Assembly: GCA_029204225.1 (NCBI GenBank)
Contig: CM055113.1
Coordinates: forward strand, 7,589,852 to 7,653,851
DNA length: 64,000 nt
Direction of reading: 5' to 3'
From: Diphasiastrum complanatum
Lineage: Eukaryota; Streptophyta; Lycopodiopsida; Lycopodiales; Lycopodiaceae
Shown: positions 46,765 through 59,746 of the stretch, in pieces
Numbering within the stretch: the stretch's first letter is position 1
Layout of the letters: each line of letters opens with the position of its first letter
Program-made: the position numbers and the translations under genes
The notes under the pieces: model-generated
What the model saw: the letters and a program-made list of their open reading frames with translations, nothing else
Told to the model about the DNA's origin: nothing
Database searches by the model: none

Positions 46765-46978
46765 TGTTGTAAAATCACAGGTGCGTGAGCGGTAGCGGAA
46801 GCTCGAGGATTGAGCATAGGCGTGTAGGAATAGAAACACAACAGTTAGTAGCAGAAATATTCAAGTAGAAGAATTCATATGAATTGTGCAAATGAACGAT
46901 GCAGTATTGAGACAAAAATTGCACTCTGATAAATATCAACAGTGAGTACAATGGCTTGAAGTAATAACTTCAGCTTGA
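46765..46978 (-). mobile_element. Copia element 2 5' LTR fragment
   Basis: Starts TGTTGTAAAATCACAGG next to the primer-binding site and matches 30,584-30,795. It stops near CTTCAGCTTG at 46,978, where it meets the inverted LTR. Confidence 0.8.
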
Positions 46979-47006
46979 TTTAAATTTATGTTAAATCTGC
47001 CACGAA

Positions 47007-49018
47007 TGTTAAATTTTTATCAGACTTAAACAAATTGTTCAAGTAATGTGCATCCTAAAAAACTGAAGGCCGACTTCATATTTTTGGACCTTCACATTTT
47101 TCCTTTTCTTTTTGCCATAACACTTTTTTAGGCACCTTCACCTTTTCCACACCTTAGCGAAAAATGTGACACATTGGCCAAGTGGCCATAATGCCTTAGA
47201 AACCATTCTTAAAGCACCTTCGGCTTTTTCAATTTTTTCGATGTCTTAAGATCAAAGGCACCTTCAATTTTTCGGTGCCTTAGTTTAAGGCACCTTCGTG
47301 TTGGATTTATCTCCTCTACTCTCCTCAATCTTATGTTAATCTGCCTCCATTCATGCTGTTGTATTTTACTTGTGTTGTCGCACAGTCTGCAAAGGCGAAA
47401 AACACGACTGTTTGCGTTTTTACTTGGAAAATCCCACAGGCGCAAAACGCAACATTGTCGCTTCTTCACCTTCGGGCCAGCTTGAGCAACAAGTGTTGGC
47501 GACACTTCCAGAAAAATGACTGTTTGCATAAATACAAGCAAATTTGAACAAACAAAAAAGGCAAGTAAGACAAAAAAGACGACACTGCCCTACAAATGCC
47601 AAAGGTGCCCTACAAAAGCCAAAGTGCCCTTATGGAAAGGCGAAGGTACCCTTATAGAAAAGCGAGGGTACCCTATAAATCAATTTTTAAGGCATTTGTC
47701 AGAGTGTCACGTTTTTGGCATTTTCATCAACGTTAATTTTAGCGAAGGCTGACGTCACGGCCTTCTCACAGTCATCTCATGCACTGTGCAATTAGATTTG
47801 ACAATGACAGCAGCCACGCACGATCTCCTACAGACAGCACAACCACTTTTGTACTTTCTTCATATGTACACCTGTAAAATTTATGTATATATTAGAAAGA
47901 TGGCATTAGAATGAAAACATCACTTGTAATCAGAGACATACATTGTAGATGCCTTTGCGCATTGATTCTTTTCTTTCAGATGTATTCTTAGTAATAGGTT
48001 CATCACCTTTACAGATTGTGTGATTAGCTTTGTGAAGCACGCGGTTACGGCCGCTATTGTTTTGTGCTCAGCTGCATTACTGACTTGCATATTTTGTTAT
48101 ACTTAATCTGATTATAGCTCTGTTTGTTCTGCGTTCAGATTTGTGTCAATATTGCAATGCCTTTCTACGTCTCTCTGGTTTTCTAATTATTTAATCTGGT
48201 TGTCTGCTCTTTGCGAGTTACTATTAGTCTAGCTATTTGTGACTAATATTTAGTCTTGCTTTTCATGACTAATCGCGACTGATTATTAGTCCAGCTCTTC
48301 ACGAGTAATTCACGATTAATAATTTGTCTAGTTTTTCGTGACAGATTATTTGTCTGATGTTTTGATGCTTAATGTTTGGCTACGTAATCAGCTTGAATAT
48401 AATTTCTATCACTAATGTTTTGTTTGAGACTGATACATGCTTGAGGAAAGAGTGAGATGGCTTATTCTGCTGCGCGCGAACATTCTCCATTCGAGTTCGT
48501 TTCTTTCGAATTTTGAGTTCGCTTCTTTTCATGTTCATTTCTTTTCAAGTTATCTTTCTTCAGACCCCTCTTTCCAACACTTTGCCTTCTTCGCCGCCTT
48601 TAGTCTAAGGCACTTTTTGGCTTTTTTGCCTTTTTCGCTACCTTGGATTTAAGACACCTTCTGTTTTGCGCTGCCTTTAGTCTAAGCCACCTTTGCCTTC
48701 TTCGCTGCCTATATAGTCTAGAGTAACTTTCATCTTTTTCGCCTTTTTCATCTTCTTCGTTGTCTTAAATCTAAGGGCGCCTTATGAACTTACATACTTT
48801 TAGTCTAAGGGCACCTTCAAGAGTTGCATACCTTCAGTCTAAGGACACCTTCGGGTTTTTTGTGTTTTTGCTACATTGGCTAACCGACGTCGCCAACTTA
48901 TCAGGAACCCTAAAACAGTTAGACAACCAAATATCCCAAAGGCGGTTAGAAGTTATCAACTTTGTACATATGCAAAGACTGGCGTAAATATCATTATAAG
49001 CTTGTAAGATATTTGTCT
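47007..49018 (+). mobile_element. Inverted copy of the long copia LTR
   Basis: Reverse complement of the element 1 LTR from about 30,901 to its end and of 51,418-53,296. The edge at 47,007 (TGTTAAATTTTTATCAG) is the complement of the common LTR end. Hairpin modules are at about 47,200-47,300 and 48,590-48,860. The neighbouring copia bodies on both sides run the other way. Confidence 0.85.
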
Positions 49019-51417
49019 TCGAGACAATAGTGGACTAGACCCATGTCAATCATCTTGTATTCCTGGGCTAGCATGCATTTTATATCCTTAATCAGATTTA
49101 CATTATTATATGAATAATCCATGTCCGGAATATGAGAAAAGCCTTTGGAGACTAGCCTAGCCTTGTAACGATTTAGCCTTCTTTCAGTGTCGTACGTTGT
49201 CTTAAATATCCATTTGCATGGAATCGATTTTCGATCCTTTGGTAGCTAAGTGAGTGTCCATGTTTGATTCTCCATAAGAGAATCAAATTCGGTGTCCATT
49301 GCTGCTTTCCACTGGTCAACATTAGCAATAAACATTGCCTCGAAAACGGTGGTTGGTTCCTGCACAAAGTAGCAGGCGCCAGATCATCCATAAATCTGGA
49401 TGGAGGCTGTCTGGACCTGTTTGACCTTCTAGGTTGAACTTCGATTCTCTGATGTGGGTTGACTCGTTGAGATTCTGAGTCATCATCATTATTCAGCAGT
49501 TGAATCTCTGGATCAAAATTGACTGGTTGCTCGATCCGTGGATCGAAATTATCAGCAGCTTTTCGTTTGTGGTCGATGAACTGGAATGCCTTCTCGATAT
49601 CCATATTGTAGAGCTTGTATGCCTTGTGGAATAGCCGATGAAGATCATTTTTCTGCTCTTGTCATCTAGCTTTCTTCTTAGATCATCAGGGATTTGAGCA
49701 AAAGCGACGCATCCAAACACTCGAATATGTTTCAGTGATGGCCTTGATCCTGTCCACATCTCATAAGGTGTCTTGCCATTCAGGGCTTTGGTGATGGATT
49801 GATTTTGCAAGTAGGCAGTTGTAGTAACAGCTTCTGCCCATAACTTCTTTGGAAGAGAGGCATAGGCCATCATGCTCTTGGCACTTTTGATGAGTGTCCG
49901 GTTCTTCTGCTCAGCTACACCATTGGACTGAGGTGAGTAGCTGGTTGTGTATTGTTGAAGCATCCTGTTGGCCTTGTAAAACTCCTTGAATTCTGTGAAA
50001 ATGTATTCTCCTTGAATTCTGTGGAAATGTATTTTTTCCCTCCATCTGTGCATAGGGCCTTGATCTTCCTCTGGGTCTAGTTTTTTGTAGATGCCTTGAA
50101 CTCCTTGAAGAAGTTGAATGCTTTGAGTTTGTTCGTCATATAGTAGGTTGCAGTCCTTTGAGAGAAGTCGTCAATGAAGGTTAGGAAACAGAGATCTCCC
50201 TTTGTGGAAGCAATCTGGATCAGGCCACAAATGTCGTTGTGTACAAGGTCAAGCAAGCCATTGGATGTATGAACTGAATCTGAACTGAAGGAACTTCTAG
50301 CATGCTTGCTGATAATACAGCATTCGCATGGAGAAGTTGGCTTGCTGACTGAAGACAGATCTTGTACTAGACTCTGAGTTGACATTTGTTGAATATCATT
50401 GTAGTTAAGATGGACAAGTCTGAAATGCCACAACATATCAGTTGATTCAGAAGTGGCTGTGTGAAGAGCTTGACAATTAGAAGAGTAGCAGTGGTTGAGT
50501 TTGTAAAAATAGCCACTTTTGCTTCCATAGGCTAGTACCTTCTGGGATTTGTCAAGAATTGTGCAGCCATTGGTATCGAATTTGACCCTCTAACTTGAAT
50601 TGGTGATTCTGCTAACTGAGAGCAGATTCTTGGTCAGATTTGGAATGTGGAGAACATTGGACAACAACTTGACGTGACCTCTTTTGAATTCAACTCTGAC
50701 TATTTCTTTACCTTCGATTGAATGTGATGAGTTATCTTCAAGCTGTACAACTCAAGAGTGGGTGAATGATTTGTAGTCTTTGAACCAGTCCCGATGGTGA
50801 GTCATGTGTTGAGTTGCTCCGGAGTCTAGATACCAGGAATCGATATCCTGTTGTTCTCTGACTTTGGTCATGAAAGCTGCTTCATCTTCCTCTTTTTCCT
50901 GTTGCTGATTTGAGTGACCGGTTGTGGCGCTATGTGCTTCTTGTTGGAACTGCTTCTTCCTTTCGTTGTTGTACTTTAAAATCCGGCAGTCCTTGATTTC
51001 GTGGCCAGTCCTCTTATAGTATCTACATAATAGTTTTTGCACAGGTTGGAATGATGAAAAGCTTGAATTTGATCCTAGACCGGAATTTGGTCCAGATTGC
51101 ATGTTGCTCTTCTTGTCAGTATAGCCTCACTTTGTAGACCTCTTGGATCTAAACTTCTAATTTTTTAAATGTAGAGCTTGACAATCTGATCCTGAGCCTG
51201 AGGAGGATGCTAATCTTCTTATTTCCTCTTGTAGGAGCAGCGAAATTACTCTTGATAGAGTGTGGTGCTCCTTGGTAGAAATTGCCATTACCCAATTATT
51301 GTAGGCTTCACGTAGACTCGATAATAGAGTCATGAGTGCATCGAAATCTTCTATGATTGAGCCGGTTGCAGTCATCTACTCCATAAGATTCTTGAAGGTG
51401 TTGAGGTGGCTCGAAAC
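49019..51417 (-). pseudogene. Copia element 3: gag to integrase and start of RT
   Basis: Reading leftward: gag end (51,375; ALMTLLSSLREAYNNWVMAI), zinc knuckle (CRYYKRTGHEIKDCRILKYN), protease DSGATQHMTHH, pre-integrase HFRLVHLNYNDIQQ (50,430), integrase (FLTFIDDFSQRTATYYMT; then SPQSNGVAEQKNRTLIKS and LNGKTPYEMWTGSRPSLKH at about 50,000-49,700) and the start of RT near 49,200. Gag N-terminus and primer-binding site are missing; at 51,417 it joins the middle of an LTR. RT ends at about 49,019 at the inverted LTR. Confidence 0.85.
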
Positions 51418-53296
51418 ACAAAAAACCTGAAGGTGTCCTTAGACTGAAGGTATGCAACTCCTAAAGGTGTCCTTAGACTAAAGGTATGAAATTCCTATTG
51501 CGTCTTGAGATTTAAGACAGTGAAGAAGGTCAAAAAGCCGAAAAGTGCCTTAGACTAAAGGCAACGAAGAAGGCGATGGTGCCTTAGACTAAAGGCAGTG
51601 CAAAACAGAAGGTGCCTTGAATTTAAGGTAGTGATATAGGCAAAAAAGCCGAAAAGTGCCTTAGACTAAAGGCGGCGAAGAAGGCGAAGTGTTGGAAAGA
51701 GGGGTGTGAAGAAAGATAACTCGAAAAGAAACGAACATGAAAAGAAGCAAACTCGAAACTCGAAAGAAACGAACTTGAATGGAGAATGGTTGTGCACAGT
51801 GGAATAAGCCTTCTCACTCTTTCCTCAAGCATGACTATGCCTAGAACATTAGTGATAGAAATTATATTCGAGCTGATTACGTAGCCAAACATAAGCATCA
51901 AAACATCAGACAAATAATTTTTTGCGAACATCTTCACAAATTATTAGTCATCAATTACTCGCGAAGAGCTGGACTTATAATCAGTCGCGAATTAGTCACA
52001 AAAAGCAAGACTAAATATTAGTCGCGAACAGCTAGACTAATAATAACTCGTGAAGAGCAGACAACCAGATTAAGTAGTTAGAAAACCAAATAGACGTAGA
52101 AAAGCATTGCAATATTGACACAAATATGAACATAGAACAAACAGAGCTGTAATCAGATTAAGTATAACAAAATATGCAGGTCAATAATGCAGGTGAGCAC
52201 AAAACAATAGCGGACGTAACCGCATGCTTCATTCACAAAGCTAATCACACAATCTGTAAAGGTGATGAACCTATTACTAACAATACATCTGGAAGAAAAG
52301 AATCAATGTGCAAAGGCATACACAATGTATGTCTTTGATTACAAATGATGTTTCATTCTAATGCCATCATTTGAATACGCAGATGGTATTTAATATATAC
52401 ATAAATTTTACAGGTGTGCAGATGAAGAAAGTACAAAAGTGGTTGTGCTGTCTGTGGGAGATCGTGGGTGGCTGTTGTTGTTGTCAAATCTGATTGCACA
52501 GTGCATGGGATGTGTGTGAGAAGGCCACGACGTCAGCCTTCTTTAAAATTAACGTTGATGAAAATGCAAAAAACGTGACACTCTGACAAATGCCTTAAAA
52601 ATTGATTTATAGGGTACCTTTTGCTTTTCTATAAGGGTACATTTGCCTTTCCATAAGGGCACCTTTGGCTTTGGTAGGGCACCTTTGGCATTTGTAGGGC
52701 AGTGTCGTCTTTTTTCTCTTACTCGCCTTTTTCATCTGTTCAAATTTGCTTGTATTTATGCAGACCGTCGTTTTTCTGGAAGTGTCGCCAACACTTCGTT
52801 GCTCAAGCTGGCCCGAAGGTGAAGAAGCGACAATGTTGCATTTTTTGCCTGTGGGATTTCCCAAGTATAAACGCAGAGAGTCGCGGTTTTTGCCTGATAC
52901 ATGTAATTTGTAGACTATGCGACAACACGAGTAAAATACAGCAACGTGAATGGAGACAGATTAACATAGGATTGAGGAGAATAGAGGAGCTAAATCCAAC
53001 ACGAAGTGCCTTAGACTAAAGGTAGCGAGAAATTGAAGGTGCCTTAGATTTTAAGGCAGCAAAAAAATCAAAAAAGCCAAAGGTGCTTTAAGAATGGTTT
53101 CTAAGGCATTCTGGCCACTTGGCCAGTGTGTTGCATTTTTCGTTAAGCTAACAAAAAGGCAAAGGTGGCTAAGAAATTGTTAAGACAAAAAGAAAAGGAA
53201 AAATGTGAAAGTCCGAAAATATGAAGTCGGCCTTCAATTTTTCAGGATGCTCATTACTTGAATGATTTGTTTAAGCCTGAGCATTAAAATCTAACA
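51418..53296 (-). mobile_element. 5'-truncated long copia LTR
   Basis: Matches 31,060-31,608 plus 37,769-39,102. Begins inside the module array (AACCTGAAGGTGTCCTTAG) and ends ATCTAACA at 53,296. It includes short repeats at 52,612-52,705 (AAGGGCACCTTTGG variants). Confidence 0.85.
51428..51690. repeat. Array of hairpin modules in the copia LTR
   Basis: Seven units of about 33-48 bp, each with a short imperfect palindrome: GCCTTAGACTAAAGGC (stem GCCTT/AAGGC) or variants such as GTCTTGAGATTTAAGAC at 51,502-51,518 (stem GTCTT/AAGAC). Linkers are purine-rich (GCGAAGAAGGCGAAG). The same array appears at 31,075-31,340 and, inverted, at 48,590-48,860. Confidence 0.85.
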
Positions 53297-54270
53297 TGTA
53301 TATCTCTCTCTCTCTATCTCCATCTCTTCCCCACTCTCTCCCCTCCCTCTCTCTCTCTCTCTTCACATCTCCTATGTCACTGCTCAAAAACATAATTTGT
53401 CACATCTACGTCGATGCTCCAAAACACAAATGTTATTAGCCACTTGTGATTTTCCTTCATAAAAACACGAGGCTTAATATGCTATTATTTGCTTCCCTTA
53501 ATGCACCCTTCGCGAGTGAAACACACAGGCGTAGCCTCTTCATTTGCTTGTCTTGTCTCTATGTTCAGTTGTTTCAGTCATATATCAATTAGCTTATCAA
53601 CTCAATGTGTGCTTAGTATTCAGTTCTCATTGCTTCTTCTGTCATCTCTTTGGCCAAGGATCAACAAAACCATTAGTTGCTTTGAATTTGGTGTTTGATT
53701 TGTGATGGTTTTGTAGATCTATGGCAATGAATCAAGCTCGGTGTTGTGTGGTGGTGGAAGTTGATGAGAGTAATGTGTGGTGCTCTGAGTTTATCAAATG
53801 ATTTTTGGTAGTTGAGGTTTTGTGTTTGATCATGTATGTTTGGTTGTAACGAGTTGTGCTATTTTTGCCTGGCAATAGTCTTTGTAACTTTAACAGAGGA
53901 GTTGCACATTTGGTCTTGCCTCATTTAGAACCCATTCCAATTGGTGGGTTATTGAAGAAGATGGAGGGTTTTGTCCAGTGGGATGATCCTGACTCTGAGG
54001 TTCGAAGATATAGTTGATACAACAATCACAAAGTTGAGAGCAATCGACAAAAGAACTTCCAAACTCACAAGACTTAGTTTTGATTAAAAAGACTATATTT
54101 GTGCAAGAATTACTACAAAATGCTAATGGCGTCGTCTGAATCGGTTGGAGATGCGAGGAATCAAAATATTTACTCTGAAGAAGACTCTAAGACCAAGCAA
54201 AGCCCAAGCGGGAGTCTTCTTTCTACTTCCGAAGGGAAATGAAGGGAGAGAGAGAGTGGCTAATAACGCC
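53297..54270. other. Unassigned sequence with CT-rich start
   Basis: CT-rich microsatellite-like DNA at 53,303-53,365, then sequence with short frames only. Nothing recognised. Confidence 0.4.
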
Positions 54271-54300
54271 ACATTTAGGGCCCCCCAGGGCCCTAAATGT
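54271..54300. repeat. Perfect 13-bp palindrome
   Basis: ACATTTAGGGCCC, four bases, GGGCCCTAAATGT. The arms match perfectly and would form a stable hairpin in DNA or RNA. No terminal element structure was found around it. Confidence 0.9.
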
Positions 54301-56439
<2,139 letters not shown>

Positions 56440-56956
56440 GTGGCTTAATATCAACATAGAGAAGATTATTCATATACTAGAGTTTGTAAAAGAGCATCTA
56501 TACCAGAAAAGCTGCCAACCACCAAATATCGTTCTCTAATTGAACACCAAAGTTGAGGCCTTTTGAGTATTCTAAATTTGAAAGTGCACTATTCATGAAT
56601 GTAAGACTAATTTTCTCTCTTTTTTGTCTCTTTTTAATTTTAGACTCATCTAACTTAACAACAACCATCAACTTGTTATTCACATTCTCATTCGTAATAT
56701 TGTAAATTCTATTATGAATGTTTTTAATTGATTAATGTCAATAAACAAATTGTTGGAATTGTCATGAGCTAGACATTCTCCCTTCGAGCAAGACACCTCA
56801 TTGATATAAAATGGAATACCCACTATTTTTTGCATGCATTGGTCTAACATGTTGCTTTATCTTATAAGATAAAATATTCATGGTACTGCAAAAAAATTTA
56901 TACCTACCTGTGCAAATGATTCCTTTATCATCTTAAACATTCTAGCATATGCTTCT
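56440..56956 (-). pseudogene. CACTA copy B: antisense ORF, first part
   Basis: Matches 41,380-41,880 of copy A. Minus-strand peptides include VVVKLDESKIKKRQK, LTFMNSALSNLEYSKGLNF and VQLENDIWWLAAF. The ORF is split by the copia-type element at 56,962 and resumes at 62,057. Confidence 0.5.
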
Positions 56957-56961
56957 CTATT

Positions 56962-57781
56962 TGTGAGAAATTGGCAAAAATTTAGCTTGGTATTTTTTAT
57001 GATAGAAGTTTGTAAGTGAATCTCACATGTGTGGAGGATGTTCCCACGTGTGGAGAATTGTAAAGTGAATCAAAATGTTTGATATAGGGGTCTCATAGAA
57101 TTTCATAGTCAAGCATTTAGGTGTAGGATGTTGATAGGGTTAAATTTGGCATAGATGGCTAATTATCCATTTCCACTTGTAATGCCACTATTGAGCCAAA
57201 ATAGAGCCAAACTTGTGCCAATTACAGTGTAGACAAGTGTCATGCTTTTGTTTGATGAAGCTTAAGAGGTCCAATAGGATTTAGAGGTGGAACCTTGTGA
57301 GGTCCAATAGAAAATTGAGGTGTGCTTGAATATAGTCCAATAGAATTTAGAGGTGCATGGATCAATGGTCCAATAGGATTAAGAGGTGGCAAAGTGTGAT
57401 CCAATCATAGTTAAGCATAGTGGTAGCTCATGAATCTATTAGTATCATTGTGCTCCTCATTTTGGATCTAATTGATTTTGAGATTGAGTGGATTTTGAGT
57501 GTCATTGAATTTCTAGCTTTCTCTCTCTACCCGAGAGCTCATGATGGTTTTTCTCTCTCTACCCGAGAAGAGCAGCTTGTTTCTACTTAGAATACTTTTG
57601 GAACACTTCCCACACGTGTGAGTGAGAGTTGGAAGTGATTGAATGCATGTAGTAGTGTGTTTTTGCCATAGAATCAAAGATAGATCTTGAATCTCAATCT
57701 AGTCTTGATCTTGGTGCATCTACACACCTTAGGAGATCACAAGTACATGTAGTGGACAATCCACACGTGTGAAATTCAACA
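56962..57781 (+). repeat. 5' LTR with five phased CCAAT boxes
   Basis: 820 bp. CCAAT at 57,271, 57,304, 57,337, 57,370 and 57,401 (spacings 33, 33, 33, 31), each followed by similar context (AGGATTTAGAGGTG-like). Later it has two copies of CTCTCTCTACCCGAG (57,521 and 57,553) and ACACGTGT boxes near 57,611 and 57,765. Confidence 0.93.
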
Positions 57782-57794
57782 TGGTATCAGAGCC
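57782..57794 (+). other. Primer-binding site
   Basis: TGGTATCAGAGCC, a perfect iMet-type site, directly after the LTR. Confidence 0.9.
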
Positions 57795-58538
57795 TACCTA
57801 AGGTTACCATGCATTTTGATCCATTTGAGTGAAAACTATTCATCAATCTTGAGCTAGAAATTGTCAAGGCCCATTTTCCTAGCTATCTTGTTCAATTTTG
57901 GATCAAAAGAGATCAAAAGGACATTGATTGGGTCTGACCTGGTACTGTACAGAATCAGGTGCTCTGACACGTGTGAGGAACATCCAATTTCAGTTTGGGA
58001 GTTCTCTTTCATGTTTGATCCAAAAATCTTGCTAGATAGCTTGTTTTAAAGCTATTTTTGTCTAGTTTCTGATGCAATCAATTTCATTCCATTTGGTTGA
58101 GCCAATCAAAAGTTATAAGCTTTTAAAGAGGGTTAGGTAGGTCACCTAGACCTGGGTGGACACATTTGGTTTGGTCAAGATATTGCTTGTTTGATCCAAA
58201 ATCACAGTTGAATGCTTACCAATCTCATCTATATGTGATCTAGGCACTGTTTTGAGATCTTAGCCATTTTGTTTCATGCAATATCATTGTATTTGAGTCA
58301 AATTTGGTTTCTTAGAGTACTTCACACGTGCTAAGAGTGTTTGATCCTAACTTTTCCCATACTCCATCATTTGATGTGAAGTAGATCTTGTTTTAGAGAG
58401 ATTTGTGTAGCTAGTGAGAATCAATTCACAAATAGTTGCAAGATCTTGCATAGGAGATGGTAGCACACCATTATTGGATCTTATAGTGAGAGAGAAGCAA
58501 CATTTTTTGTTCATCACTTTTATTTATCTCCACTTTAC

Positions 58539-59588
58539 ATGACTTCAATGAGTTCATACTTGTTGCAACCAAGTGAGAGATTGTCTACTTCCAATTATTC
58601 AATATGGAAGTTGAGGATGGAGTCCATCTTGATACTACAAGATGTGATGAACATTGTACTTGGGATTGAGGAGGAGCCTCAAGTCCTTCAAGAAGTACAA
58701 AAATACAAGAAGAGAGCTAGGATGGCTCTCCACTACATTAAGATGAATGTCTCTAATGAGATATTGAGGGAGATTGGTGATTGTTCTACATCCAAGGAAG
58801 CTTGGGATTGTCTCAAGTCCATATATGAGGCTAAGAACCCCTCTAGGCTCCTCACTCCTAGAAATCAAATATTCCAAAGTAGCCAAAAGAGTGATGAGAG
58901 TGCATCTAGTTATGTTTTGAGAGTAAAAGATTTTCATAGAGATCTTGCTTGCATTGGTGATTCCATCAATCAAAATGAGCTAGTTCAAGTCATTCTCAAT
59001 GGCTTGAGAAGTGAATTTGATAATTTTGTCCAATCCTATGCCATTAAGGAGGAGCTACCAAGTTTGGAGGCTCTTCAAAGTGTGCTTATTTCTGAAGAAT
59101 CAAGACAAGAGTACAAACTCTTGAGGATGGACAAGCTATTACTCAATCATGATGATGGCAAAGTTCTATTTGCCAAGCACAAAGAGAGGAGTAAGAAGCA
59201 GCACCATCACTTCTCTAATGACAAAGCTAAAGACCAAGATGGAGAGGAGGAGAATACCTCTCATGCTTCTAATTCAAATCTCAAGAAGAAGATGATCAAG
59301 TGCTTTTATTGTGGCAAGAAAGGCCATTATGCCACCAATTGCTTCAAGAAGAAGAATCAACTCAATCAAGCCAACATCACCAATGAGAAAGAAGACTATA
59401 TTGCAAGTGATGGAGAAGGCTCTCTTTTGGCATCAAGCTTCTCCTCTTCCACCTTCAACAAGGATGACTCATGGTATATTGATAGTGGAGCATCTTCACA
59501 TATGTGTGGCTCCAAGCACTTTTTTTCATCTATTATGCCTTATGATGGAGTCAAGAAGACCATATACTTTGCAAGTAAGCATGAGTGA
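58539..59588 (+). CDS. Copia gag and protease start
   Basis: A 349-residue frame. Copia gag (SNYSIWKLRMESILI, SSYVLRVKDFHRDLACIGD, VILNGLRSEFD), zinc knuckle CFYCGKKGHYATNCF near residue 254 and protease DSGASSHMCG near 314. The frame ends in a TGA at 59,586, soon after the protease active site; GVGIIPLKLAS and the rest of protease follow in broken frames. Upstream, 57,795-58,538 is an untranslated leader of about 740 bp. By layout it is close to the gag of the young element at 36,270. Confidence 0.9.
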   Translation: MTSMSSYLLQPSERLSTSNYSIWKLRMESILILQDVMNIVLGIEEEPQVLQEVQKYKKRARMALHYIKMNVSNEILREIGDCSTSKEAWDCLKSIYEAKNPSRLLTPRNQIFQSSQKSDESASSYVLRVKDFHRDLACIGDSINQNELVQVILNGLRSEFDNFVQSYAIKEELPSLEALQSVLISEESRQEYKLLRMDKLLLNHDDGKVLFAKHKERSKKQHHHFSNDKAKDQDGEEENTSHASNSNLKKKMIKCFYCGKKGHYATNCFKKKNQLNQANITNEKEDYIASDGEGSLLASSFSSSTFNKDDSWYIDSGASSHMCGSKHFFSSIMPYDGVKKTIYFASKHE

Positions 59589-59746
59589 AATATTGAAGGA
59601 GTAGGGATTATTCCCTTGAAGCTTGCATCTTCTAAGATCTCTTTCTCAACAATGTTCTTTTTGTCCCAAAGCTTACAAAGAACATCTTAAGTGTTGGCCA
59701 ACTTCTTGATAGTGGCTTTGATGTCAATTTCAATATTGACAATTGT

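Noticed and set aside
51428-51690. CRISPR-like repeat array
   Set aside because: Plant DNA; unit lengths vary from 33 to 48 bp, linkers are related to each other, and the array sits inside LTRs.
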